Both the position numbers and the translations under genes were made by a program. A stretch of DNA of 64,000 nucleotides. It comes from Cyprinodon diabolis (lineage: Eukaryota > Chordata > Actinopteri > Cyprinodontiformes > Cyprinodontidae). The stretch spans positions 50,283,464 to 50,347,463 of the forward strand of contig CM060065.1 of assembly GCA_030533445.1 (NCBI GenBank), given 5' to 3'. Below, piece by piece: positions 23,581 through 36,292 of this stretch (position 1 is the stretch's first letter; each line of letters starts with the position of its first letter). A model generated the notes under the pieces. It was not told where the DNA came from. It saw only the letters and a list, made by a program, of their open reading frames with translations, and searched no databases.

Positions 23581-24106
23581 TAACCTGACTCAGCCAGATG
23601 GATTTGCTCCGCATATCCATCTGGAAACCTTCCGTTGAAGTAATTTTGGGAAGGGGCGAAAATACTGGTTAGCTGAATGGCCTATGTTTGTGATAGACGG
23701 GCCAAATAAACCAATCAGATCAACGAAGCATATGACGACAAGAGGAGCCAATTGATAGATCAAACTCTTGCCGAAACCAGTCGGGAGAAGAGCAAAAACA
23801 TCTTTTCCTCCGAGAAAAGCCTCCAGAGCAGTGTTTTGCTCTTTCAGTGAAGAAATACTCTGTAATTCCGATAAAACTTGCTCGATAGCCATGCTAACGC
23901 TAGTTTCATCGGCTGAAGCCGCCATGTTCTTTAGACTGAACTGTCGCACTTGTCGTTGCGTCACACCTCAACCCGCCTCAAAGCCAACGCTGATTGGACG
24001 TTCGTTTGGTGAACTGTTACAAAATTTTCTTTCACAGAAAGTAGCCAGACTGATCTGCGAGTGAAACCTTGAAAGCTCATGAGATCAGGATGGTCTCATG
24101 AGGCTA
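23581..24106 (-). mobile_element. Helicase-bearing non-autonomous element 2, 9-bp duplication
   Basis: This 526-bp element begins TAACCTGACTC and ends CATGAGGCTA, flanked by the perfect 9-bp duplication GATAGAGAC (23572-23580 and 24107-24115). The minus strand carries a ~180-bp leader and then the start of a helicase-like frame. After motif I it jumps to 3' terminal sequence (CCAGATGGATATGCGG, TTGATCTGATTGG) shared with the copies at 42189 and 50595. Its deletion junction differs from those two, so at least two separate deletion products exist. It depends on proteins supplied in trans. Confidence 0.9.
23735..23925 (-). pseudogene. RecQ-type helicase N-terminus with Walker A motif
   Basis: The frame starts at the ATG at 23923-23925: MAASADETSVSMAIEQVLSE, then SISSLKEQNTALEAFLGGKD and VFALLPTGFGKSLIYQLAPLV. 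PTGFGKS is a Walker A/motif I of the form found in RecQ helicases (xPTGxGKSxxYQ), and the preceding QxxAL...F...KD segment corresponds to motif 0 and its spacing. Motifs Ia-VI are absent because the element is deleted after LAPLV (about 23735), and the continued frame is terminal, non-helicase sequence. The full protein would be an ATP-driven DNA helicase of superfamily II. The gene is judged transposon-borne rather than host because the same piece recurs in other mobile copies. Confidence 0.75.
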
Positions 24107-24259
24107 GATAGAGACCCTTCCTCGGTCAGATGTTAGAAAAGTGGATGAAGTCTGTTTTGGATGGATGACTAACCAAAACAAATAACCATATGGTTATGTG
24201 TTAACCATGCACAAAGTCAGATACAGAAAGAGTAAAGCGAATGAGGTGCATTACAAAAT

Positions 24260-24775
<516 letters not shown>

Positions 24776-26530
24776 TTGTGAAGCCAGCCTTAGTCTGCCA
24801 CACATACAGGAAGGTCAGAAAGTTTAATTCTGGATATGTCTGTCTGGAGAACCAACTTCAATATGTTTGCTGTGTCCCCTACAAGACTTGATGTTTTCTA
24901 AAGCAGAGCTTGATGCTGTTTGTCTCTAAAAGTCTAGATGTATGGATCTCAGATCAGTCCCTGGGTAGAGAATTTCTGCAGCTCCTCCAGAATGACCATG
25001 TGCCTCTTGGCTGCTTCTCTGACTAATGATTCCTTTGCAAAGCCTTTCACTTCAAGTTGACAACCATTCCTTAGTAGTACTTATACCCTACTCTCTACTT
25101 CTCTGTTGATAAGAAATTACCCAGACATTGATTCTAGTGACTAGTTAGCTGAATTCTGAAGTTAAATGGTTACAGTGCTTTTTAATTAGGTGAGTGAGAG
25201 TAGACAGGATCTGAAAGCAAATGCATAGCCTTTTACATTTAAACCATTTATATATCTCGTTTGAAATTATCTTGCATTAAAAGAAGAGTTATTCAAAGCT
25301 TTTACAACAGTAAATGCCCTCAAAATAAGAAACTGGAATCATAAAGTCAGCAAACTTGAGTCTTCAGTATATAAAGGTACATAAAAAGATTCCACGCTGT
25401 TTTTAAACATCTTGAACCATTCTCAGAGGAAATTAAAAGTGGAAACGTATGCAATAGCATGCATTTTAAACCATGGTTCAACGACCACTTACTCTAAAAG
25501 TGAGCTATAATTTAATTCAAAAGCACACAAATAAATCTGTTTTACTGCTGCATTTGAGGGGATCCTGGAGGACATGTTAATCCAAATAAGTATTTCATGA
25601 GTGAAAAATCTGTCAAATGAAAAATTAATATATATGGTAAATGAAAGCTTTAGGTTCAGTGTACTCAAATCTTCATTCTCACTTTTTCCCTTTTTGGATT
25701 TTTTCTTTCTTGTGGAGACGCATGCAAACCGAGGCATTACTCTATCCTGACACTGAGGGGAGCTGTTACGTCATTACCTCAAAAAGAGAAATCTTGGTAA
25801 AGTGGAGTAAAACTCATGATTAAGTTTTGTCTTATATCAGGTAACATATTTATCTGTATGTATATACCTGTAAAGAATATTTATCCTTATGCTTACTAGT
25901 AGGCTCCCCCTTCACCCCTGCATTGATTTATCCCTTCTAAAGCACTACTCAGTCACAGCAAATAGATTTCTGACAGCTTGGAATGCCCTTTACAGATCAT
26001 AATCATGATTATTATGATTAGTTTGTCAAGTGTAAACAACAGGCTGAGATAAACACTCTTCTCTGAATGCTCATCTTCTTCTCCTGGCACCCTCCTCTGG
26101 TTTGCTCATTCTCCCAGTAAGCCTCACACCATCTCATTTATAACAAGAGATACACTGATGTCTGCTAAAATCATAAAGGATGTTATTTGTCACATTATGG
26201 GAGTCATTTTCTGCTTGGAGGCCTTAAAAGCTGTCTATTGTTATCCCAAAGTTTGGCAAAGATAAACTGTGGAGGGTAACAACCAGTAGTTAGGCTGCAT
26301 AATGCCTTCTTTCTAACACATGCTGCCTCTTCGGTGTCAAATCCACACAGTTCTTATATCCCTCTCACACTTTTGCATTTCTATCTTCAATGTGAGGGAT
26401 GTGTAAGAAGACAAAATGACATCTGAAATTAAAGTTTCAATGTAATATTGTTATACAATTGGTGCTGTAACTGTCTCAGTTTCAGATGGTTTAGTTTGTC
26501 TATGTTTTTTTTTACCTATCAGGGACTAAG
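24776..26530. other. No gene seen
   Basis: AT-rich sequence, with no recognised repeat ends or coding similarity. Confidence 0.55.
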
Positions 26531-26531
26531 A

Positions 26532-26620
26532 AGTGCACTGCGATGGACTGGCGACCTGTCCAGGGTGTGCCAGGACGGATGAAACAAGATGGATGGATGG
26601 ATGGATGGATGGATGGATGG
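26532..26620 (+). repeat. Teleost retroposon tail with (GGAT)n
   Basis: GCGATGGACTGGCGACCTGT followed by CCAGGGTGTGCC is a widely repeated teleost 3' retroposon tail. It runs into an array of seven GGAT units, the normal end of these insertions. The element body is missing. Confidence 0.75.
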
Positions 26621-27890
26621 GGCTAAGAAGGCTGTACATGACAACCTTGTGTCCTACTGAGTTCATCAAGCAGGCTAATGATCATTCTTCACATGAGTAT
26701 CAATTATATTGAGCTTTATTGGGTAAATAGTTTAAACCTCACATGGTTATCCTCTATGATGGAACCAGTCTGACTTCAGGAACACTTCAGCATCTATTCT
26801 CTGTTCCTCAGTCAATGTACATTCTGGTGTATGCTACTTCTTTTGTCATAACAGCAGCATAAACAATTTATTAACAAGCCAACCCAGGTAGTCCTGTTGG
26901 AGGGGGCGAGGTTGTTTTTGACATTTGAAACAAAATTCACCATGAGTGTTGCAGCATGTGAACTGAAAACATGAACCAGTGTTAGAAAATATTGCAGCAA
27001 TGACCCAGTGATATTGCTATGTTTCATGTTATGCTATGATGCCAGCAATGCAGATTTACTTACCTAGGTGTGATGTTTGCTTAAAACAGACAGCTTGACC
27101 TGCTTTGTGATTAATTATACAAATTACCTGACCACTTAAGGGAACACTGAAACCCTCATTCTTAAGGGGTCAGTTGTGCCTTCGGTGATGGGAGAGATGA
27201 TTCTGCTTGAACCATATGCTACTTAGCTGGTCATTAGCCAATCAGCATTTGGTTTGCTTAATATAGATTGCTAACAACTACTTGCATTTTGTCTGCAGAC
27301 ACAGAGTTCACACACTTTAACTTTACTCAATCTGCACGTCATCTACTAGTGGGTCTCCTCCTGCTTCAGAAACTGGATCAGTTTGTAAATGCAGAGGCTA
27401 GCTGGCTAAGCTTAACGTTTGTTCTGACTGAGTAAATGCAGTGCCTGATTTGAACATTGGTTGTTAATAAGCAGCTAGAAAGTAGAAATTGTTTAAAGAT
27501 AGCAAATCAGTTAATCAGTGGTTTATGAGTGTGATTGTGTATTTGCAGATTTTTAAATTAGAATGACTAAAAATTGGTGGAAAAGACGAAATGGTTTACA
27601 TTAAAACAACGAGTATATTTGGTTGAAAAGTGAAAGGTGAAAAGCTGTGATTTTCATTGAAAAGATTTTCATTGAAAAGATATTTCAAACCCGTTTTTTT
27701 ATATCTTTTCAACGATAAGAGATGACATACTATCATTACTACCAAATACTACCGTTCCCTCACAATCAATGCTATATGTCAGCACAAGGTCAAAGGGTTT
27801 AAGTAATCAGACTGAAAGATTGTTGCAACACCTCATCACTCAGACTCTGATCGTCGATAAATTCTATATATATATATATAAATACTTTTT
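26621..27890. other. No gene seen
   Basis: AT-rich. A short (TA)n run at 27867-27881 precedes the hAT-type fragment. AAAAGATTTTCATTGAAAAGATATTTC near 27660 is a local duplication. Confidence 0.5.
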
Positions 27891-27957
27891 TCTGTGCGGC
27901 CCGGTACCAAATAACCCACGGACCGGTACCGGTCCGCGGCCCATGACTCTGCTTTCT
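27891..27957 (-). mobile_element. hAT-type end fragment with palindrome
   Basis: On the minus strand it reads GGGCCGCGGACCGGTACCGG, TCCGTGGGTTATTTGGTACC, GGGCCGCACAG. This is the subterminal sequence of a vertebrate hAT (Charlie-type) repeat family. It contains an 18-bp perfect palindrome, CGGACCGGTACCGGTCCG, at 27919-27936. The outer CAGGGGT terminus is not present. Confidence 0.55.
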
Positions 27958-30810
27958 GGGCTATTGGACTCATAATGGTATCCCAGTGGTTGCTTTGATG
28001 TTCACCACTATTAAGTTTGACAGCCATTGTTTTATAAATTTTCTGCTTTGTTCACATTATCTTTTTTTCTGCTGATGATCAAGTCTGCTCAATCACTACA
28101 TTATTATTAAACTATTAAACTATATATCTTAATTAACTTAACTAGTAACCTGTGCAGAAATGGAGAAAACCTGTTGAAAACCTTTGTCATTGACTTGAAA
28201 TCAGGTCCAATATCAGATAAATCTAAAGCAACTTATCTAAGTAAACAAGTTTGGACAAATTTTAAATGGATGTAAATACAAAGATGTAAATGTCTAGATT
28301 TGTCATTTTTATTAATGACTAGAATGCAAACATATGAATATAATAAGTGGTGAAAATCTCAGGTCTTTATCAGTAAAAAAAATATTTTATTTCATGCTAT
28401 AAAGCTCAAACAAACAGTAAAAAATAGATGGACTGATGGATAGATGGCTTCACAACTATCTCTGTGTCATTCCAATTTTCTTAACCAATTAATGTTATTT
28501 AAGTAATTATTAATTTTTAAAGTAATTTGTTTGTTCTTGGATTTCATTGATGTTTCAATATAAAGAAAAAGTAACATGCTGAGAGAGGCTGTAGTTCTGA
28601 CATGTATAGCTGGTTTATTTTGCCACTTTTTTGTGCTTATGATGCATTTTCTATTGTTCACCCCAGATTGGCTGCTAGCATGAATGTTTTCCTTTTAATA
28701 TTTCACTTTTCCTTTTGGCCTTCCCAAAAGATTTCAGGTTATTTGGGAATGCCTTTCTAATCTTCCTCAGGTTGAATTGCAGTTTTTCTAAAGGTCAGTG
28801 CTGATGTTTTTCAATCTCCACATTGTCATACCAAACCTATATGCTCCAGTGCTTCAGAGCGGAGGTTCTTCCATTCATAGAGGGGTCAAGCAAGGGTCGT
28901 CAGCTGCTATAGTCGACTAGCGTGAAAAATACTTTTTCAATTAGTTTTAACACTTGTTTTTGAGTTTGGACTGTTTCAGGAGAAAATACCAGCATACATC
29001 TATTTATATATAATCATATAATCTATTTTATGTTTTCTTTTTAACTTAAGGGTGAAATCTAAATTGTAACCCTAAACCTATAAATTACACTTGCAGTTAA
29101 CGTTTCATTCATTATTGACTTCTTAAATTGGAAGAGGAGTCCAACCAGACAGAAAATCCCTGTTGATTATCATTCATATCATAAAAACACCTGTGTGCTT
29201 AATGCTGTGTTTCCCATATGTTGATGCAGAGCTGCTCTGATTGAGGTGGCCTATTTTGTTTTAATGATGGATAAGTTAATTGGGTAATTAACTCAATAAC
29301 AGGTGTCCATGATTGCTGAATGCTTTAGAAACTGAGGCTTATGATTCCGATTTATCTTTACATGGGTTGATGGACAGAGCTATTCACAATCTGCTGAAGG
29401 CGAAAGAGGCTTACATAGTGAGGCTTGCACATTTTTTCAATATTTTTGACATCCAGAGAAATGAAACATTACCGTAATTTAAAAGAAAAAAGGTTTGTTT
29501 TTAAAGAAACTTACAGTATATACAGTTTGTTAAAAACTGCCATTTGAATTAACCGTTTTATGATATGATGGTGCAGTTGGGTTTAGTTCCATGGTCAGAA
29601 GTAAGGGTAGGTTATAAGCTTTTTTCTCATTATTCTATGATTTATTCTCAGGCATTCAATTTAAATGAATAATATTTTATCGATCCCAAATATTTTCATA
29701 ACCTATGTTTTTTGGAGATGTTGATAGCTTCAGACAGGAAGGATATTCTGTATAAGTCTAACTTGCTTCAGATCTGGGGAAGTTTAAAGGACCCGACTTA
29801 AACAAGGACACAGAGTTGTAAAAAATTGAAAGACAAAGAACAATTGCTCCTTAAGTAGGTGTGGAATATTCTATACTCACCACATGAGGGAGGTACATCA
29901 TGACAGGGAACAAAAATACTATATACCAACCAACATAAGCAAATAAAGCAAAATCATCTTTAACTTTGTTAGGGTAATTCTTATGTGCATACTAGTCCAA
30001 TGTTTGTGTATCCTTGACTGATTTTGTGTTTGTAGTATCTTTTGGACAGTTTTTCATGTATATTGTATTTGCAGGGTGTTTACACCTCTGGGCCTCTGAT
30101 TTAGCTTCTTGATCATTTTTGGGGAAATAATCTTTAAGATTTTATTTATGAAAATAAATGAATGTCATGAATTATTTTTGATCCCTTTTGACATTTATGC
30201 TATGCTATGTGTCTAACAAATAAAATTCATCCCAAATTTGCACCTGAGGCATAATAAAAAATGACTTTCCCTGCTTATCCAATATAGTGCATAATGACCA
30301 TTGTATAGGGACTTTTATTATTATTTGAGTTTATGTTTGACCGCCATTCAGGGCCTGAAATTAACTTTTTTGGCCACCAGCCACTGAGATTTTTTAACAG
30401 CCAACAATTTATTATGCCTACAATAAAGAAGAACAACTCAGAAAAGGCTCAAGAAGGGTTATTGAACTTGTACAGATTACGAACTAAAGTGCTTTCGGGT
30501 TGTTTACTTTATCTCATTTTTGATTAGACTTACATTATAACAAATTTATCCGATCTGCTGTGTCTAACATCAAGAACAGAAAATGACAGAAATACAAACA
30601 GTTGCTCATCCCACTGATGGTCTCATTGATTTAGTTAACACTCAGCTGCTAATTGACTGTAAAGCTCATTACTTGTCACTGTTTGCATGCAGGTTCACCT
30701 CTTTTGTTTGTTTTTGTTGTTTTATTTTTTGATTTTTTTTACATGACACGGATATAAAAATTGTACTCTTAACTTTTTACATATTACACGTTTATTTTCA
30801 TTTTCAACAC
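27958..30810. other. No gene seen
   Basis: About 2.85 kb, AT-rich. CCTGAAATTAACTTTTTTGGCCACCAGCCAC near 30352 resembles a teleost repeat, but no ends were found. Confidence 0.5.
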
Positions 30811-30905
30811 AAGGCAAGGCAAGGTAAATTTATTTGTATTGCACAATTCAGTACAAAGACAATGCAAACTGCTTTACATGATTAAAATATAGGAAAATAA
30901 AACAC
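30811..30905 (-). mobile_element. LINE 3' tail (CAAGG-type)
   Basis: AAGGCAAGGCAAGG, TAAATTTATTTGTATTGCAC and CTTTACATGATTAAAATA match the tail at 34035-34120. Read on the minus strand it is an L2/CR1-type 3' UTR end finishing in CCTTGCCTTGCC. Only the last ~95 bp inserted or survive. Confidence 0.7.
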
Positions 30906-31384
30906 AATCAAAGCAACTACAAAAAACTAAGAAAATAAATAAATAAAATACAAATAAATGCAGACCCCAACAACACAAGTCTCATAGGTGTATTGAATAA
31001 TGTCTAGATAAAAAAAAGAGCATTTATGACAATAATTGACAGAATATGAAGCATATTTCCAGGGGCATAACCATCATCTCAGTTTACTGCAAACTAATAA
31101 TCGGTTTAATTATTGTAACGGTTAAACGAAAGCCATACGTTTGCTACATTTTGTTTAAAAACTCAAGGAAAAAGGTGGGACTTGCTTAAAAAAAACAATA
31201 GGCTACGAAAGTGGACGGTAACACAACTTTTGCTCAGAGTTGTGTGTTGTCTTTTTGGCTACCTGTCAACATGGCAGGTAGGCTGACAGTTTTACTTGCC
31301 ATTCACATAGTTACACGCCGTTGACGGGTGCCAATTTTATGGCTTATTGTTGCAATGGTTATAAGGTTTTTGGACCACATGGAG
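30906..31384. other. No gene seen
   Basis: AT-rich start, then a short GC-balanced stretch (31190-31380) with no recognisable feature. Confidence 0.5.
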
Positions 31385-32067
31385 ACACAGTCGAAGGACA
31401 AGGAGCAGTTAAAGATGTTTATTTAGACTATACACAGATATGAATAGCTCACTATGTGAGCTGCAGGCGAACGTCAGCGTTAGGAGCACTGCGTGAGGAA
31501 AGAGGAAACAGATTAACATTACTTGAGTAAGGGAGATCTGCGCTGATGGGAGGAGATGGCTGAGTGACAGGTGAGCTAGCGGATGGAACATAGGCGGGAG
31601 CCCGAGCAGCACCACAGTGGAGGAAGGTTCAAGGAGCAGCTGAAGGAACAAGGGTGAATCCAGGAAAGGGGGTTTGTTGTCCGGCTCGGTAGCACCAAGG
31701 GGGCTTGAGGGGAACGCCAGAGCAGAATCTGAGCAGCTGGGATTCATGAACCAGTCCTCAGCGCATGGGGACACGAAGGGTGAGAAATCCAAATCACAAC
31801 GAACTGAGAGAGACAAGAGAACAGAGTTAGAACTAGGAATCCAAAACGTTTAACTCACAGGAACGAAGAACTGTTGACTGGACAATGGCCTAGGCGTACC
31901 ACAATGGTCCAACACTCTGGCGTCCTTCAGCTGACTGATTTAAAGCTCCAGCCAGAGCAGCCCCAACGAGCCGCAGGTGTGGGGCCACGTCCACCTGTCA
32001 ACAACAGCCTCCTGTGGAAGAGAATCAGCAGAGTATGGGACAAAGAATCCTGATAATTGTCATAACA
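31385..32067 (-). mobile_element. LTR-like segment, minus orientation
   Basis: The minus strand begins TGTTATGACAATTATCAGG at 32067, similar to the TGTCATGA starts of other LTRs here, and carries an AAATAAA signal at 31418-31424 near its 3' end. Composition is GC-richer than its surroundings, as in the confirmed solo LTRs. No target duplication could be found, so limits are approximate. The minus frame of 135 codons inside (31409-31816) matches no protein I know and is probably chance. Confidence 0.45.
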
Positions 32068-33644
32068 TGAGTTGGTTTTATAAAAAGTGAAAAACAGCAG
32101 TAGTTTCTCCTTTTGGTGTTATGACAGAAAAAGTGAGAGATGGCAAAATTCAGTAGTATGGAAGTGTCAAAAATAAAACAAGAATCAGAGCAGATGACTT
32201 TTACTAGAACCGGATTTAACCTGGTTATGCTGTTAACTTTTGCCCAAAATGAAGAAATAGCATAAAAGTGTCACAGGCAAAAAGCGTCCTTGGATCAGTC
32301 CTTCTGGAGCTCGCCCCAAACAGTCGAAAGCTTTAAAGAAGAAAGCAAATGAAAGAGGAGAAGCTCCGTACTCTTTGACACTTTCATGGCAAAAAGCCAT
32401 TTCCTCCTAAAAACAACATGATGATAAAAATCCTCATTAAAATGTGCCAAACTCAGCATCAGCAGCATTTGTATTATGGTTCTGTCACTACCCAAAGTCA
32501 TGATTGGTTTTTGACATTTCTGTGTAATTGAGTCATTTGATGAAAGACATTTCATGTTCGATAATAGCATTTAGAGCATTCATGAAAGCACTGAAGTCAT
32601 TTGGCAGTCAGCATGCACTCAGGTCAGTGAGGCATTATTCTTTGCGTGTGGTTTTGGGGGGGATATTCATGCAGAGAATGACAGGAAACACCAAAAAAGG
32701 GAAAAATCTACAAAGCAAGAATAGAATGAATAAAAATATGTTGCAATAAAAACCACTTTGTCACTTCCACTGACTATAAAAGAAGTCTAGTTAAGTCAAA
32801 AAATGCTTAACTGCACATCCTCAATGACCAATAAATATTTCTAGTACAATTCCTATTTCATTTTATTGAAATTAGGTGGGACAAAAATCACATTTGCAAT
32901 AAAAGCAAAAGCTGCTGGAATTTATAAAATCTTTATTAAAACAGATGGTTTAATATTTAAAGTATCACATTAACCACATCCTTCAATAATCACAGACAAC
33001 ATAAGAAAGAAAGTACGAACCAAGATGGAGTCATTTGAATCTAATTTTATTTGGCATCATTTGATACACATGCAGAAGAGCATAGATTTTACCATCAGCC
33101 CCTACTCCAATCTGAAGGAGAGGAGTGGGGGCAATAATTCGATTTCCAAGGAGCTGGCTGATCATGGATGGCCATCAGGGGGGCAGAAGTAATGCAATTG
33201 GAAATTGTGGTGAAATTTTACTGGCTTATACTGAATCATCTGGAAAGTTGTCGGAATATTGGGTGGAATTTCCCCAAAAGGCAATCCCACATAGACACAT
33301 TAGACTGCATCATCTTCATTAATCAGAATTTTATGCAGGCCATGGTTTGGGTTTGAACCAGGCCTGGTGGTTGTATTAAAATGTGAATTTCCGAGCATTT
33401 GGATCTAAAGCTTAACAGCACGGCACAGGATGATTTTACATAAAGTAGTACATATCTGTGAGGTGGAAGTAAAAGACTATAAGGTTTTAAAACATTTTGT
33501 AAATAAAATCTAAAAGAAAAAAAGTATGCTGCAATGCTTTCAGCATCCTTTATATTACCGTCATGTTGTAAAGATACCAGAAACAAGTAAAAAAGTTCCT
33601 CTGATTTCATGGGATTGATTTGGAAGAAAAGCCAACACTGCACA
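32068..33644. other. No gene seen
   Basis: AT-rich. The overlapping frames at 33125-33356 and the minus frame at 32295-32570 have no recognisable domain. Confidence 0.5.
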
Positions 33645-33924
33645 CACTGCAAAAACGATCTAGAAATGAGCAAAAATGTCTTCAGTTAACTGCATTTAAT
33701 CCTAATTTGAGTAGGTAAATAAGATAATTTGCCAATGGAATGAGTACTTTTACTCTTAAAGTAAGATAATTAGATTAAATGCTCTTGAAATAAGATAAGG
33801 CAATTGTTTTTTCTTATTTTAAATGTAAATTGTCTTGTTCTATTGGCAAAGTGTCTCACTTACCTCCTCATTTCAAGAAAAAAATGCACAAAAATTACTT
33901 ATTTTGATATATTTTTTTGCAGTG
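33645..33924. mobile_element. MITE with CACTGCAAAAA termini, 280 bp
   Basis: The left end is CACTGCAAAAACGATC and the right end is TTTTTTTGCAGTG, an 11-bp inverted repeat. The interior is AT-rich with near-palindromic halves (AAGTAAGATAATTAGATTAAATG and related words) and no coding capacity. It is a familiar teleost repeat layout. No clear target duplication is visible. Confidence 0.75.
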
Positions 33925-33934
33925 CATACACCTG

Positions 33935-34025
33935 AACCTACCATGCCACAATGGTGGTGGCAGCATCATACTGTGGGAGTTTCTGTGTTTAGCAGCTTCA
34001 GAGAAGCTGATTAGACATAATTGCC
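33935..34025 (+). pseudogene. Possible Tc1-like transposase scrap
   Basis: ATGGTGGTGGCAGCATCATACTGTGGGAG translates to the GGGSIxLW pattern that precedes the GCF motif of Tc1 transposases, and AAGCTGATTAGACAT continues it (KLIRH). Only about 30 residues are recognisable, with no termini. Confidence 0.4.
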
Positions 34026-34034
34026 AGAGCCAAA

Positions 34035-34740
34035 TAAAAGGCAAGGCAAGGCACATTTATTTGTATACCACAATTCAGTACAAAGTGCTTTACATGATTA
34101 AAATACAGGAAGATAAAACAGAATCAAAGCAGGTAGGAAAAAAAAAAATAAATGAATAAAAAATGCAGAAACTAAAAAGAATATTAAAAACAGTTGGACT
34201 AAAAAACATATGTTTTAGTTGAACTGTTTAACTAGAACAGTCAAAGGCAATCCTAAACAAATGTGTTGATTTTAGACTTGATTTAACCCTTTAAAGCCCG
34301 ATCCAAGTATAAAACAAAACAGAACATTACTTTTTTTTTTTTTTTTGGTTTGAAGTCCTTATTTGGCCTTTTAACAAAATATGTAAAAAGAAAAAACAGA
34401 AATACATTTTTGATATTAATAATTTATTACTATGCGATAATTCAAGATTATTTCTTGTGTAGTCTTCTGCCCTCTGTTATCAGGTATATCTGATTGTGTA
34501 CAATAGGATTTTGAGCAAAGTTTTTACCATTAAATTATGCAAAAGGTGTCAGATGCAAAACATTTCAGAAACCGTATGTATCAAATATGATACATTTGGC
34601 ATTACAGGGTTAAAGGAACTCAGGCTTTCCGCACTTTTACAGTTTTCTGGAAGTTTGTTCCAGATAAGTGATCTGTGACAAATGCCGCAAAGATCAGAGA
34701 CTTAAGCACAGGTTTGGGTCCCAACAGAAGAGAAACAGAA
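34035..34740 (-). mobile_element. L2/CR1-type LINE 3' end, interrupted by a MITE
   Basis: The minus strand from about 34735 encodes the very end of ORF2: IWNKLPENCKSAESLSSF lies before the insertion at 34287-34609 and KSSLKSTHLFRIAFDCS after it. The 3' UTR follows and ends in the CCTTGCCTTGCC tail at about 34037. The LWNxLP...SSFKxxLKTHLF pattern is the usual C-terminus of L2/CR1-clade LINEs. It is 5'-truncated. Confidence 0.75.
34287..34609. mobile_element. piggyBac-type MITE with TTAA duplications
   Basis: The 323-bp insertion starts CCCTTTAAAGCCCG and ends GGCATTACAGGG, an imperfect CCCTnTAAnGCC inverted repeat, and is flanked by TTAA at 34283-34286 and 34610-34613. TTAA targets with CCC termini are the mark of the piggyBac superfamily. 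It has no coding capacity. It sits inside a LINE reading frame; taking out the element and one TTAA joins the two coding halves in frame, which independently confirms both boundaries. Confidence 0.85.
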
Positions 34741-36292
34741 AGAAAAAAAACACTCTGAATATACATCTAAAATTACAATAGAATGGTTTTGGTCCAAATA
34801 TATTTCAAAATGGCCCAATTAAAGTAATTCTTCTTAAATAATTTAGGAGTCTCTTTCCAGCCTACAAAGTGGCAGCTATGTTCTCCATTCAACCTGAATG
34901 ATGCTGCACAAACCAATGCATGTTTTTCAAGTGCAAGGCAATGATGAAATCAAGTTTTGAAGCTGAGGGTTTGGTTTGTGAATATGTTAAGCTCATTTAG
35001 AAAAACAGGAGCCATGTGGGCGTGACAGACAGTTTCTAAGATGACTATGATCACAAAAGCATAACTAAAAAAGACAAGGTTTAATTTGCCTGAACCGACA
35101 TCAAGGCCTTGTAGCAAAACAAGCAGTAAGCTTTGTTGGGTGTTTGATTTAGGCAGCAGTGGGTTTCTGTGTATAAAAAATAACCATGAGTAACCATGAC
35201 TAACTGTCAGTGCGTGTATAGGGGTATTTATTTCAAACCCCCACCTCCAAAGCTGAACCCCCAGCTGAGACTGTTGCACTGTGTTTGTGCCTGCTGGACT
35301 GTTATTGAGTTTGTGTGTTATCACACAGCCTCCAGTCTATAAAACTTGACTTGTGTGTTTTCATTGCTCTCACCCTTGCCTTTGTTTAGCTGCCGCTGAC
35401 CTTTTATCATAGTTTGACTCAGAGTAAAAAGTGCTGTGGGCTGTCAGGAGAGTCTGTGTTCTCAGCCCTCTATCCCACTCGGAAAAATGTCACCCCACAA
35501 TTTTAACAAGTGGGGGAAGAAATTCTGATTTGAAACGTGGAGAGAGTACAAGGTAGAACAGCAGAAAAGTATCAAGAGAGCCTTTATTTGTTAGGTATTC
35601 CTTAGGGAAATATAGCACAAGAGTAAAGTTTTTCATGTCACTTGAGTGAAAACTAGTATGCGTGTTTAAAAATGTATGTTCCAGTCAAATTGCTTTATTT
35701 TTCCCCAATTAGGCAAATGACTGTATAGCAGAGGAAGCAGCAACACAAAATACACATCTGAAACATGCATAAAACAACATCAAATGCATTTAAAAACTAC
35801 TGAAAACTCCTGCTTCTCTAAACACAGCATACAAATTATCAAAGCAATACATATTTGGTTAGGTTCATGTGAATTAAGTAAAAGTATAAAGTATAAAACC
35901 TGTCCAAAGGGATCTATTGAAACTAAATATGAAAATTGGAATGATTATGGAAGTTTTATCAGCAGATTTTTGGATTGTATTTTTTCTTAGGATTATCTGT
36001 CCTCTCTGCCATAGTTTCAAAGAAATAACTCCTCACTGTAACAAACAAAATGATTCAAATAGAAAAAACAGCTGCAGACCCAGAGGTCTTCTGGACCACT
36101 AGATGGAGTAAAACGAAGAACAAACAATGTCAGACCAGAGTGTTACATATAATACTATAAACCAACTTAAGAGTAGTGTTAACAAGATAAAATGTCAAAG
36201 TATACAGCTTTCTGAGTGAATGAGCAGCTTACAACAGTGAAAATGAACATTATCATTATGTTTTCAAGTTTGATAAAGTGTTGATCAGAGTT
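34741..36292. other. No gene seen
   Basis: AT-rich. The minus frame of 124 codons at 34950-35324 matches nothing I recognise. Confidence 0.5.

Noticed and set aside
23590..23964. Exon of a host RecQ helicase gene
   Set aside because: The same segment recurs in five copies, three with 9-bp target duplications and transposon-like ends; no other helicase exons flank any of them.
31409..31816. 135-codon minus frame rich in Ser, Leu and Pro
   Set aside because: Lies in an LTR-like segment, and no retroviral or host domain is visible.
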